Part shown: piece after piece, positions 1 through 9,252 of the stretch | Numbering within the stretch: the first letter of the stretch is position 1 | Layout of the letters: each line of letters begins with the position of its first letter | Assembly (NCBI GenBank): GCA_023261545.1 | Contig: JAHFOS010000020.1 | Coordinates: 1 to 38,948 of the forward strand | DNA from: a bacterium | GTDB taxonomy: Bacteria; Planctomycetota; JADGBV01 | Direction of reading: 5' to 3' | Length of the DNA: 38,948 nucleotides | Translations under genes and position numbers: made by a program | The notes under the pieces: generated by a model | The model's database searches: none | What the model saw: the letters and a program-made list of their open reading frames with translations, nothing else | Told to the model about the DNA's origin: nothing

Positions 1-3000
1 AACGAGAACTACTCCCACGAGCGCAACTTCCTCATCCAGCTCACCACCCTGAGCGGCGATATCGGCGTTTCGGGCAATGCCGAGGACAACGTCTATCACG
101 TGGTGCGCGGCGGGGCCAATTCCGTTCTGGACGGTGTCCACGTCACGGCGGGCAATGCCGACAGCACCGGCAGCGATGGTCTCGGGGCGGGTCTCTTCAA
201 CAACAGCATCGTGAGCATGAAGGTGCGCAACTGCGTTTTCTTCAACAACAGCGCGGTGACGGGTGGTGGAGCGGTGAACAACGCCAGTACCCCCGCAACC
301 TTCGAGAACTGCGTCTTTACCTCGAACGCAGGAACCAACGCGACGTCTTCCCTGGGAGGGGCTGTTTACGTCAGCGGCGGCGCGGCCGTGACTTTCAAGC
401 GCTGCCAGTTCTTCGCCAACCGGGCCGCCAACGGCGGCGCCGTATTCGCGGGGGCCAGCGGCGGCGCCACCATCACCCTGAATCGCTGTACGTTTAATGC
501 CAATGCCGCCTCAGCGACGAGTGGCGGCGCCCTCTACGCCGCTGGCACGCAGAATGTGGTCGTCCTCAACGGGCTTTTTAACGCCAACACTTCGGCCAAC
601 CGCGGCGGCGCCATCTACCTCGACAGCGGGGTCACGATGAGCCTTGTGAACTGCACGCTTTTCAATAACAGCGCCACCACCACGGGAGGGGCTATCTACA
701 ATACCGGGGCTGCGCTGAGCCTCGTCAACTGTATTTCCCGCGGCAACAGCGATGCGGCCGCTGCCCCGGTGCTACTGACCGGTGGCGCCACTTCTCAGGT
801 CAGCAAGAGCAATCTACAAGGCTCGGGTGGCAGCGGGGCCTGGAGCGGCAACGCGGGCACCGACAACGGCGGCAACCTCGACAGCGATCCGCTTTTCGCC
901 AATTCGGGCAACCCCGCTGGATCCGACAATATTTTTGGCACCGGTGACGACGGGTTGATCCTCGCCGCGGGCAGTCCTTCCGCCGACAGCGGCAACGCGA
1001 ACACCGCCAACCCGATAGATATTATCGGCAGGATGCGTCCCGCGGGCAACGGCTTCGACATGGGCGCTTATGAAGGTGTTCAGGGAACCGATACGTCCTT
1101 TTCGTTCTTCTCCGCTGGCGCAACGGTGGCCGAGACCGCCGGAACCCTGACGATTCCCGTGCAGTTTTCGGCCCCCACCACCACGGCGTTGACGCTGGAA
1201 TACAGCGTGACTGGAGGGACCGCCATCTCCGGGCTCGACTACACCTCCGTGGCCGGAACGCTGTCTATCGCATCCGGCGCGACCGGCACAAACATCGTCG
1301 TGCCCATCTTGGACGACGCCATCCCCGAGCCCTACATGGAAACGTTCACCGTGCAGCTCAGCACGCCTACGGCAGGGATCCTCGGCGCCTTCGTCGAAAC
1401 TACTGTCACTATCCTGGACGACGATACCAGCGGCACCCCGATGGTTTTTATGCCCTCCGCCGGCAGATCGGGCCTTGAGACGGACACCTCCGCCAGCGTG
1501 TCCCTCCTGCTCTCTCGGCCCGTCGGACAGAGCGTCGCCGTCAGTTACACCATCACCGGGACGGCCTCCGTCAGCCTGGACTACACCACCGCCGCTGGAA
1601 TGGTGGTCTTTCGAGCCGGCGAGGTGAAGAAAGACCTTCCCTTGACCGTGATCAACGACAAGGATCTGGAGTCCAATGAGACCATGATTGTGACGCTCTC
1701 AACGGGAGTGGGCGTCACCGCGACTTCTTCCACTTACACCTACACCATCGTGGACAACGACGCGCTGCCCAGCGTGTTCTTCGAGTCGGAACGGCAGGAT
1801 GTGAACGAGGGTTCCTCCACTTCTATCCAGGTTTCACTCACCGCCCCTTCGGACCAACAGGTGAGCCTGCTCTATTTCCTGTCCGGGGGCACGGCCACGA
1901 CCGGCGTGGACTACAGCACCGTCGGCGGCACCCTGACCTTCACCACGGGTGCCACCGCCGCTTTCATCAGCTTTTTCACCATCTCAGACACCACTCCCGA
2001 GGCCGACGAAACGGTGGCGCTCACCATCGCCAATCCGCCCCAGAATGCCGCCCTAAGCACCGGGGCCACAACCACCATCACCATCAAGGATGACGATGTT
2101 TCCACGGCGGGAGCCGCGGTTTCAAGCTCGGTCCCAACCATCGCCTTCAACACGTCGGCGGCTTCGGTGCAAGAAAACGGCTTTTCCAGCTCCGTATCCG
2201 TGCTGCTGTCCAACACCTCCAGCGAGACGGTCAGCGTCGCCTATGCGGTGACCGGGGGCAGCGCCACCAGCGGCAGCGACTATACCCTGAGTTCGGGAAC
2301 GCTCTCCTTTTCGCCGGGCTCCACTTCGCGCTCTTTTTCCGTTTCCATCCTCGACGACATTGTGGCTGAGACGGACGAAACCGTGGCGATCACCCTGACG
2401 GCCGCGACTAATGCCACCCTGTCCAGCCCCGCGGTCTATACTCTGACTATCCTGGATAATGACACCGTGGCCCGGACGGTGGGGTTCTCATCCACGGCAG
2501 TCTCGGTCAATGAGCGCAGCTCCACCTCCACGGGTATTTCCTTGAGCCAGCCCGCCAATCAGATCATCACCGTGGATTATGCGGTGAGCGGAGGAACGGC
2601 CTTGAACGGCGTGGATTACACCACCCTGGGCGGCACCATCGGTTTCACCACGGGAGCTTCATTTTCTTCCATTTCTATCATCCCCATCAACGACCTCCTG
2701 GTGGAAGGCGATGAAACCATTGTCATCACCCTCTCCAATCCCGTCGGGGCTTCCCTGGGCACCAACACTTCCATCACCGCCACCATCGTGGACAACGAGG
2801 TCACCCCCACGGTGCGCTTTTCCAGCAGCGGCTTTTCCGTCTCCGAGCGCCAGTCCGGCAGCAGTACCCTTTTCCTGAGCCTCACACCCGTCATCGACTC
2901 TCCCGTGGTGGTGGATTTCTCCATCTCGGGCACGGCCAGCACCAACAGCGACTACACGATTTCGAGCGGCAACGCCGTGTTTTCCGCGGGCAGCTCCAGC

Positions 3001-6000
3001 GCGTCCGTCAGCCTTGCGATCATCAACGACGCCTTGACGGAAGCCAACGAAACCATCGTGCTGACGCTGACGACCCCTGCCAACGCCACTTTGGGCACGG
3101 TGCCCAGCAGCACCGTCACCATCCTCGACAACGATGGCGGGACCACCGTTGGGTTCAGCAGCAGCGCCATTACAGCCGCGGAGAACTCTTCCACCAGCGC
3201 CTTCGTCGTCTTATCCACGGCGGTGGACAGTCCCGTCTTCGTGAACTACGCCTTCAGCTCCGGCACGGCCACCGCGGGGACGGATTACACCACCCCCGGC
3301 GGCACCCTGCAAATCCCCGCCGGCAGCACCAGTGCCGCCATTCCGCTGGGCCTCATCAACGATCAAAACGAGGAGGGCGCGGAGAGCTTCACCATCACGC
3401 TTTCGAGCCCCGTGGGCGGAACGTTGGGAACCATCGCCTCCACCACCGTGACCGTGAGCGATAACGACGCGGCGCCCACGGTGTCGTTCTCGGCGGCGGC
3501 GGCCAGCCGGGCGGAAAACCTTTTTGCCTCCATCAGTGCGTCGCTTTCCAACTCTTCAGACATTCCCATCGTCGTGACCTACACGGTGAGTGGCGGTACC
3601 GCGACCCTCTTTGGTGTGGACTCCAGGCTCTACCCCAAGGGCGTCCTCTCGTTCAGCCCCGGGAGCACCTCCAGCACCCTTTCCCTCAGCATCGTCAACG
3701 ATACAGCTCAGGAAAGTGACGAGACCCTCGTCATCGATCTCTCGGCTCCGGTGAACGCGGCGCTCGGAGCCATCACCCGTTACACCCACACCATTATTGA
3801 TAACGACGCTCCGCCCAGCGCGCAGTTTGCGCTGAGCGTGGACACGGCCACCGAGGCTGAAACAACGCGCAGTGTCTTCGTGCAACTTTCCGCCGCCTCC
3901 GACTCGGCCATCACCCTGAGCTACTCGGCCACGGGCGGCACCGCCACGGGCGGTGGGGCGGACTACAGTTTGAGCGCGGGCTCCCTGACTTTTTCCGCCG
4001 GCTCCACGACGTCCGCGATCTCCCTGTTCTTAAAGGAAGACAGTTTCGCGGAGGGCGATGAGACCGTCGTCATCACCCTGTCCAATCCCAGCGGGGCCAC
4101 GCTGGGAACGCGCACGACCTACACGCTCACGATCCGCGACAACGACACGATCCCTTTGCTGCGTTTCTCGCGGCCCATCCAGTATGTGCTGGAATCGAAC
4201 AGCGGCAGCGCCATTCCCCTGGAGCTGAGCGCGCCTTACGGCCTGGCGGCATCGGGAAATTTTGCCGTGGTCGGCGGAACGGCCACGCAAAGCGTGGATT
4301 ACACGCTCCTGAGCGGCAACGTCAACTTCAGCGCGCTCGCCACAGCCTCCAGCATCAGCGGCATCGGTACCATCAGCGATAACGCCATCGAGGATAATGA
4401 GACGCTGACCCTGCGCCTTTCAAACCCCGTGAACGCCGTGCTCGGGGCCGGCAGTGAAGCCACGATCACCATCGTGGACGATGATGGCCCGCTGATCACG
4501 CAGCGCGAGACCACGGCCCTTTATGCGGAGCACAAGGCCTTTGGCGGGGGTTCCTACGAATCGGCCTCGGGCCTGGTCCTGGACGCCCTGAACGGCGGCC
4601 TCTATGTCGCGGGCATCTACCAGGGCAATGCCGACTTCGACCCCGGGCCCGGGATTTCCATCCTCACCGCCAGCACCTCCAGCGGGCTCTACGTTAGCCG
4701 CTTTGACTCCAAAGGCGCGTGGCAATGGACGAAAGTCATGGAGAACAATTCGAGCGCGGACCTCACGACGCTGCGCCGCGACACCACCGGCAACCTCTAC
4801 CTCTGTGGCAGTTTCAGCGGCACCCTGGACCTCGACCCCGGGGCGGCCTTGTTAAATACCACCGCGGCGGGAAGCAATGATATCTTCTTCATCAAGATCA
4901 ACGCCAACGGAGACCTTGTCTGGGGCCGCTCCATGGGCGGCAGCGGCTATGACAGCGCGGAGGATCTGCGCGTGGGCGCGGACGGCACGGTCTATTTGGG
5001 CGGTGTTTTCAACGGCACCATGGACTTCGATGCCGGTGCCGGCACGGACAGCAAACCCTCCGAGGGATCCTCGGATGGGTTCATCGCCAAGTACGACGCC
5101 AATGGCAATTACGTCTGGGGCATTGACCTGGGGGGCGCGGGTCAGGACGAAGTCAACTCGCTGGCGCTGGATAGCTCTGGATTCCTCTATGTCCTGGGTG
5201 ACTTCAGCGATACCGTGAACTTCGCGCCCCCTCCTACCGTGGATCTCCGGACTTCGGCGGGAGCTCTGGACGTCTTCCTGCTGAAACTGGATTCTCAGAA
5301 GAATCCCCAGGGGCTCACCATTTTTGGGAGCAAATCCAATGATGAACCCAAAGCGCTGGATGTCGCCCCGAACGGCGAGATCCTGCTATGTTTCGAATTT
5401 TCCGGTGAACTTGACGTGGATCCGGGTACGGCCGCCGATCTACGGCGACCTGCCAGCGCCAACGGCGACTCCATCATCGTCAAGCTTTCCGCCTCTCGCT
5501 CCCTGGTATGGGCGCAAGCTTTTCAGGGCTCCGCTGAAATCCATGTTCATGATCTCCTTGTCGGCGACCAGGGTTTGGTGTACCTCGGCGGCCATTTCAA
5601 CGGCGCGGGCGACTTCGATCCCGGGCCGGGATTTGACATTCGCCGCAGCACCGCCTCCGATGACGCCTGGATCGCGCGGCTCGGGGCGGACGGCTCCCTG
5701 CAGTGGATGAAGAATTTCGGAGGTTCCGGGTATGATCAGGTGGACGCCATCGCCGTGAATGGCGGCGAGTTTTTCGCCTGTGGATCCTTCTACGACACCG
5801 TGGACTTCGATCCTGGGGCCGGCGTGGCTTTGACGACCAGCACGGGATCCGTTGCCACTTATGGCGCCGCCGACGCCTTCCTGGTGCGCTACACACAGAC
5901 TTTGCCGGCGCTGCCGGTCGCCGCAGTACCGCTTTCCATGATACGCGCGCCCTTTGTCTCCGCCGGAGCGCGCAGCCGCGTCTGGGTCGGAGGTGGTAAG

Positions 6001-6894
6001 CGGCCCTTCACCCTCAGCGTGACCCCGGAAAACGCCGCGCGCGTGGCCGGGAGTGCCATCGAGGGCTTGGTGCCCGGTCCCATTTCGGTCAAAGTGCGCG
6101 ATGCTGCAGGTCAAGAGCTCGTTGCCGCGGGAGAAGTCGGCCCTGTCGTCCAGCGCAGCCTCTCCTTCCCGATGCCCGCCTATAACGGCCCCGGCGACTT
6201 CATCATGGTTGGCATCCCCATCGCCCTCGTTCCCGCCTCACATTCCAGTTTGCGCGCTTACCTTGAAGAGCGCCTCGGCCCCATGAGCCCGGATAATTTC
6301 ATGCTTTTTGGATATACGGGCGTCGCTGGTGATGGTTACGAGGACCTGACGTCCGACAGGGTAACGGTGGGACCGGGACGCGGTTATTGGATAGCCAGCC
6401 TTGGGGCGCGGGACCTCTCTGTGGCAGGACCAGGGCTCTCGGACCGCGATATCGCCGAAATCTTCCTGCCCAAAGGTTGGAACCTTATTTCCAATCCCTT
6501 CCCCACGGCCTTGGCCGCCACCAACGTCTATGTCGCCCTGGCTGCCGCCGACCTGCCCGTGAAGTCCACGGAGCAGACGGTGACCGCCAAGAATTTCTGG
6601 CACTTTTCGCGTTCCGCGGGACAGTACGCCTCCCTCAGCCAGTTGGCTCCCGGCCAGGCCGCGTGGTTATTCGTATCCGACTCCGCGGGTGCCACCGTTT
6701 TCGCGGCCCAGGGCGCCAGCGAAACGCGCATTACCAAAGCCGACGGTGAAGACCGTAAGGCTGATGGCGAGGGCCGATTGCTCAGTGAAATGACCCTCGA
6801 TGCCGGTGAGCCGCTTCCGCCCGCGCCGCCCGCCATTACGGGTTCGGGTACCGCCCCCAGCGGATCCGGTGGTGGTTGTTTCGTCGGGGAGTAA
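1..6894 (+). CDS. Giant Calx-beta / beta-helix / propeller surface protein, 5' partial
   Basis: The frame is open from base 1 with no convincing start, so about 2,297 C-terminal residues are visible and the N-terminus lies outside the window. The first ~350 residues are parallel beta-helix repeats (recurrent FNNS..GGA(I/V)Y turns) ending in DMGAYEG, as in choice-of-anchor-Q proteins. From about nt 1090 to 4490 come ten Calx-beta domains of about 115 residues, each closing with a TI(L/V)D(D/N)(D/N)-type motif. From about nt 4550 to 5910 are seven propeller-type repeats (GGSGYD...LGG.F.G..DFDPG), resembling SBBP repeats. The C-terminus has a GWNLISNPF module and ends GSGGGCFVGE, like a Gly-rich Cys sorting tag but with no following membrane helix. 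It is probably secreted and surface-bound, an adhesin or matrix protein; the ligand is unknown. The next gene starts 3 nt after the stop, and that gene's ribosome site lies inside this one. Confidence 0.88.
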   Translation, partial: NENYSHERNFLIQLTTLSGDIGVSGNAEDNVYHVVRGGANSVLDGVHVTAGNADSTGSDGLGAGLFNNSIVSMKVRNCVFFNNSAVTGGGAVNNASTPATFENCVFTSNAGTNATSSLGGAVYVSGGAAVTFKRCQFFANRAANGGAVFAGASGGATITLNRCTFNANAASATSGGALYAAGTQNVVVLNGLFNANTSANRGGAIYLDSGVTMSLVNCTLFNNSATTTGGAIYNTGAALSLVNCISRGNSDAAAAPVLLTGGATSQVSKSNLQGSGGSGAWSGNAGTDNGGNLDSDPLFANSGNPAGSDNIFGTGDDGLILAAGSPSADSGNANTANPIDIIGRMRPAGNGFDMGAYEGVQGTDTSFSFFSAGATVAETAGTLTIPVQFSAPTTTALTLEYSVTGGTAISGLDYTSVAGTLSIASGATGTNIVVPILDDAIPEPYMETFTVQLSTPTAGILGAFVETTVTILDDDTSGTPMVFMPSAGRSGLETDTSASVSLLLSRPVGQSVAVSYTITGTASVSLDYTTAAGMVVFRAGEVKKDLPLTVINDKDLESNETMIVTLSTGVGVTATSSTYTYTIVDNDALPSVFFESERQDVNEGSSTSIQVSLTAPSDQQVSLLYFLSGGTATTGVDYSTVGGTLTFTTGATAAFISFFTISDTTPEADETVALTIANPPQNAALSTGATTTITIKDDDVSTAGAAVSSSVPTIAFNTSAASVQENGFSSSVSVLLSNTSSETVSVAYAVTGGSATSGSDYTLSSGTLSFSPGSTSRSFSVSILDDIVAETDETVAITLTAATNATLSSPAVYTLTILDNDTVARTVGFSSTAVSVNERSSTSTGISLSQPANQIITVDYAVSGGTALNGVDYTTLGGTIGFTTGASFSSISIIPINDLLVEGDETIVITLSNPVGASLGTNTSITATIVDNEVTPTVRFSSSGFSVSERQSGSSTLFLSLTPVIDSPVVVDFSISGTASTNSDYTISSGNAVFSAGSSSASVSLAIINDALTEANETIVLTLTTPANATLGTVPSSTVTILDNDGGTTVGFSSSAITAAENSSTSAFVVLSTAVDSPVFVNYAFSSGTATAGTDYTTPGGTLQIPAGSTSAAIPLGLINDQNEEGAESFTITLSSPVGGTLGTIASTTVTVSDNDAAPTVSFSAAAASRAENLFASISASLSNSSDIPIVVTYTVSGGTATLFGVDSRLYPKGVLSFSPGSTSSTLSLSIVNDTAQESDETLVIDLSAPVNAALGAITRYTHTIIDNDAPPSAQFALSVDTATEAETTRSVFVQLSAASDSAITLSYSATGGTATGGGADYSLSAGSLTFSAGSTTSAISLFLKEDSFAEGDETVVITLSNPSGATLGTRTTYTLTIRDNDTIPLLRFSRPIQYVLESNSGSAIPLELSAPYGLAASGNFAVVGGTATQSVDYTLLSGNVNFSALATASSISGIGTISDNAIEDNETLTLRLSNPVNAVLGAGSEATITIVDDDGPLITQRETTALYAEHKAFGGGSYESASGLVLDALNGGLYVAGIYQGNADFDPGPGISILTASTSSGLYVSRFDSKGAWQWTKVMENNSSADLTTLRRDTTGNLYLCGSFSGTLDLDPGAALLNTTAAGSNDIFFIKINANGDLVWGRSMGGSGYDSAEDLRVGADGTVYLGGVFNGTMDFDAGAGTDSKPSEGSSDGFIAKYDANGNYVWGIDLGGAGQDEVNSLALDSSGFLYVLGDFSDTVNFAPPPTVDLRTSAGALDVFLLKLDSQKNPQGLTIFGSKSNDEPKALDVAPNGEILLCFEFSGELDVDPGTAADLRRPASANGDSIIVKLSASRSLVWAQAFQGSAEIHVHDLLVGDQGLVYLGGHFNGAGDFDPGPGFDIRRSTASDDAWIARLGADGSLQWMKNFGGSGYDQVDAIAVNGGEFFACGSFYDTVDFDPGAGVALTTSTGSVATYGAADAFLVRYTQTLPALPVAAVPLSMIRAPFVSAGARSRVWVGGGKRPFTLSVTPENAARVAGSAIEGLVPGPISVKVRDAAGQELVAAGEVGPVVQRSLSFPMPAYNGPGDFIMVGIPIALVPASHSSLRAYLEERLGPMSPDNFMLFGYTGVAGDGYEDLTSDRVTVGPGRGYWIASLGARDLSVAGPGLSDRDIAEIFLPKGWNLISNPFPTALAATNVYVALAAADLPVKSTEQTVTAKNFWHFSRSAGQYASLSQLAPGQAAWLFVSDSAGATVFAAQGASETRITKADGEDRKADGEGRLLSEMTLDAGEPLPPAPPAITGSGTAPSGSGGGCFVGE

Positions 6895-6897
6895 AGC

Positions 6898-7803
6898 ATG
6901 ACGCGATATTCCTCCCTGCCGATGAAACGCATGCTGATGGCCAGCCTTGTGCTCGGCTTTGCAGCGTCCTCAGCCATGGCCGCCGACGGCAAGGCGGTGA
7001 TCGAAAAATCCGAGGGCCAGGTCGAGGTCATTCGCATGCTGAAGCGCCTCCCTGCCCAAAAAGGCATGGAGTTGATGCAAAAAGACATTATTTCCGCCGG
7101 CGAGGCCTCCGCGGCCAGCGTTGCCTTGCCGGATGGCACGACCGTCGAAGTGGGCGCCAAGAGCCGGCTGAAAATGACGAATTATCTGCCCGACGATGCC
7201 GGTGCTCCGCGCCATACCCTCTTGGAGCTTCTGAACGGGGCCGGAGCATTCAACGTGCGCCCCCTGCCGCCCCAGGACTCCTTCGAGGTCAAGTCTCCCG
7301 TGGCCGTCGTCGGTGTGCGCGGCACGCGTTTTATCGTCGTGCACCAGGTCAGCCGCCGTTTCGGGGTACAGTCCTCGGTGGCCGTGGTCAATGGCTCCGT
7401 CCAGGTGAAATCCGTGCGCTTTGCTTCGATGCCAGGCGTGTCCGCCGTGGTGGTTCAACCCTTGCAAAAAACCGAGGTGAGCGCCGAGGCACCACCCACC
7501 GTGCCGGTGACGTTGCCATTGAGCGAAATCCGGGTGATGGCGGCCCAAGCCGGCCTGTCCAGCACCGCCGAGTCCCGTGAAATGCAGCCAGCCGCCCTTG
7601 ACGGTCAGCAGCCTGCGGAACCGCGTATCCCGCAAACCCCCGAAGGCGTGCGGGCCCAGCTCCAGGACAGCTTCCGTGAAGCCTTGCAGGAAGTCCAGGC
7701 GCAGATCCAGCAACAGGCCATCCAGATCATCCAAGAGCGCATCGCCGTCGACAACCAGAAAAAAGTCATCGGCAGGCCGGTTGCGCCTCCCCCAGTTCCC
7801 TGA
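6898..7803 (+). CDS. Periplasmic FecR-domain protein
   Basis: A 301-residue protein with an N-terminal signal peptide (positive start, hydrophobic MASLVLGFAASSAMA, likely cut after residue 28). A FecR domain follows at about residues 35-165: polarised beta-strands, the SVALPDGTTVEVG strand and the hallmark VAVVGVRGTRF. Residues 230-290 are Gln/Glu-rich and probably form a coiled coil (EALQEVQAQIQQQAIQIIQERI). It lacks an inner-membrane anchor or anti-sigma domain, so it is not a classical FecR sigma regulator; free FecR domains are often found beside surface-protein export genes. The start is supported by GGGGAG at 6886-6891, 6 nt before the ATG and inside the upstream gene. It is sandwiched between the giant protein and a TPR-barrel protein with 3-nt gaps, so the three are almost certainly co-translated. 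The exact role is inferred. Confidence 0.85.
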   Translation: MTRYSSLPMKRMLMASLVLGFAASSAMAADGKAVIEKSEGQVEVIRMLKRLPAQKGMELMQKDIISAGEASAASVALPDGTTVEVGAKSRLKMTNYLPDDAGAPRHTLLELLNGAGAFNVRPLPPQDSFEVKSPVAVVGVRGTRFIVVHQVSRRFGVQSSVAVVNGSVQVKSVRFASMPGVSAVVVQPLQKTEVSAEAPPTVPVTLPLSEIRVMAAQAGLSSTAESREMQPAALDGQQPAEPRIPQTPEGVRAQLQDSFREALQEVQAQIQQQAIQIIQERIAVDNQKKVIGRPVAPPPVP

Positions 7804-7806
7804 ACC

Positions 7807-9144
7807 ATGTCTCGCCCCTTTTTTAGTCCCCTTTTGAGGCCCTCTCTGAAGCCAGGAGTGCTGTTTTGCTTGGAGGCCGTCCTGATCGCCACGCTGGTGC
7901 TGCCAGCCTCAGCCGCTACGCGCCGCGAGAATGAGCTCGCTCAGACCTATAACTTCGACATCCACCAGCGCGAGCGGGTGATCCAGCGGGAAAATGCCAC
8001 GCTCGCCCAGGAGATCGCCGGCTTGCAGGATCACGAAGCCCTGCAATACCTTTTGGACGAACTCAAGAAGGAACCGCCGGCTGTGTGCAAAGCATTGCTG
8101 CTGGACGCCGCCGCGCGCCTCTACGAGGCTATCGGTGACGAGCGCGAGGCCCTCGCCTACAGTCAGAAAGCCCATGAGGCCGACCCCACCGCCTCCGAGA
8201 TCAAAAGCCACGCCCTGCGGCTGGACTCCCGGGTGAACCCCGTGCCGTCCACCGTCCAGAAAATCCGGGTCTTCAATCAGAACCACGGCTTGTCGCTTTC
8301 AGCCGGCCTCGGGCTGGAATACGCCTCCAACGTGGTGCTTGAACCCGTGAACCCGGCCAATGCCACCAATAAAGAGGACACGGCGGCCACTCAAGAGCTC
8401 TCCCTCAGCAAGGCCTGGAAATGGCAGTTGCGTCCTTTCGCTCAAGAGAGCGGATACAATTTCTCAAGTTACGCCTACTTCGAGCACAGCGTGCTCAACC
8501 TCATCGTCCAGAGCCTCGATCATCGTTTGCAGTATTCGGGAATGCTGCGGGGGCATCGCCTCAGCGGGCAGATCAAGCTGGGTTTCAACCATATTTTCAA
8601 CGATGCCGCGGCGCTGCTGTGGAGCGGGGAGACTGGGGCTGATGCCTTTTGGGATCTGGAGAACCGGCGCCTCCAGCTCGATACCCACGTCACTTACCGC
8701 CGCAGCACCTACTTCACGAAGGCCAACCAGGGCCAAGAGGGTGACAATTACTCGATTTCCTTCGGCGTGCTGCGCCACCTCGACGCCAACAAGGCGCATT
8801 CGCTGCGCCTCGCCATCGAGGAAATATACGAGAACACCGACAGCCGCACCTCGCGCTACAGCGAGCCGGGGGTCAAGGTCACTTACAAAAACACGACACC
8901 GCGCTTTGGATTTGACTCCATCGCCCCCTACGCTGGCTACAAATGGCGCTGGTACGATATGGCGGCGCTTGGCGGCCCGCGGCGTCGCGACCAGCAGTGG
9001 AGCGCGGGCATGAAACTCGAGCGCCGCATCGCCGGCCATCACATCTTCGCCGTCAAGGGCGCGTTCACCGAGAACGACTCCAATCTGGCCGCCAGTCACT
9101 ACCGCAACACGCAGTTTTCTCTCAACTATACCCTGGATTTGTGA
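7807..9144 (+). CDS. TPR-like plus outer-membrane beta-barrel protein (possible surface-protein exporter)
   Basis: 445 residues. A signal peptide (hydrophobic VLIATLVLPASAA) is followed by a helical periplasmic part at about residues 40-140 with a TPR-like pair (ALLLDAAARLYEAIGDEREA, ALAYSQKAHEADP). The C-terminal ~300 residues alternate polar and hydrophobic positions with many aromatic residues (YNFSSYAYFEHS, YKWRWYDMAA) and end in an FSLNYTLDL strand, typical of a beta-barrel. This architecture, TPR then barrel, matches DUF560/Slam-type outer-membrane translocators in outline; I cannot confirm homology by eye. The start ATG lies 3 nt after the FecR-gene stop with no separate Shine-Dalgarno, which implies coupling. 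Together with the giant protein and FecR protein it may form a secretion or surface-assembly unit. Confidence 0.7.
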   Translation: MSRPFFSPLLRPSLKPGVLFCLEAVLIATLVLPASAATRRENELAQTYNFDIHQRERVIQRENATLAQEIAGLQDHEALQYLLDELKKEPPAVCKALLLDAAARLYEAIGDEREALAYSQKAHEADPTASEIKSHALRLDSRVNPVPSTVQKIRVFNQNHGLSLSAGLGLEYASNVVLEPVNPANATNKEDTAATQELSLSKAWKWQLRPFAQESGYNFSSYAYFEHSVLNLIVQSLDHRLQYSGMLRGHRLSGQIKLGFNHIFNDAAALLWSGETGADAFWDLENRRLQLDTHVTYRRSTYFTKANQGQEGDNYSISFGVLRHLDANKAHSLRLAIEEIYENTDSRTSRYSEPGVKVTYKNTTPRFGFDSIAPYAGYKWRWYDMAALGGPRRRDQQWSAGMKLERRIAGHHIFAVKGAFTENDSNLAASHYRNTQFSLNYTLDL

Positions 9145-9152
9145 TACGCGGC

Positions 9153-9168
9153 GGCCCCTGGAGGGGCC
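9153..9168 (+). terminator. GC-rich hairpin after the surface-protein operon
   Basis: GGCCCCT and AGGGGCC form a perfect 7-bp inverted repeat 9 nt downstream of the TPR-barrel stop. No U-tract follows, so it may be a weak or Rho-assisted terminator or an mRNA-stabilising end. It lies in the 108-nt gap before valS, whose other notable content is a run of G at about 9186-9196. I see no T-box leader there. Confidence 0.35.
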
Positions 9169-9252
9169 GAATGCAAGGTGAGCTGGCGGGGGGGGGTGGT
9201 TTGAAAGTGGGCCATTCGGACTAAGCTTTCCGCCCGTACCTGCAAGGCGCCT

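Noticed and set aside
100-102. GTG at 100 as the true start of the giant surface protein
   Set aside because: The frame is open back to base 1 and the upstream residues continue the beta-helix-like pattern; no signal peptide or ribosome site at 100.
9145-9252. T-box or other tRNA-sensing leader before valS
   Set aside because: The gap is only 108 nt and shows no T-box consensus or antiterminator fold; only a small hairpin belonging to the upstream gene end.
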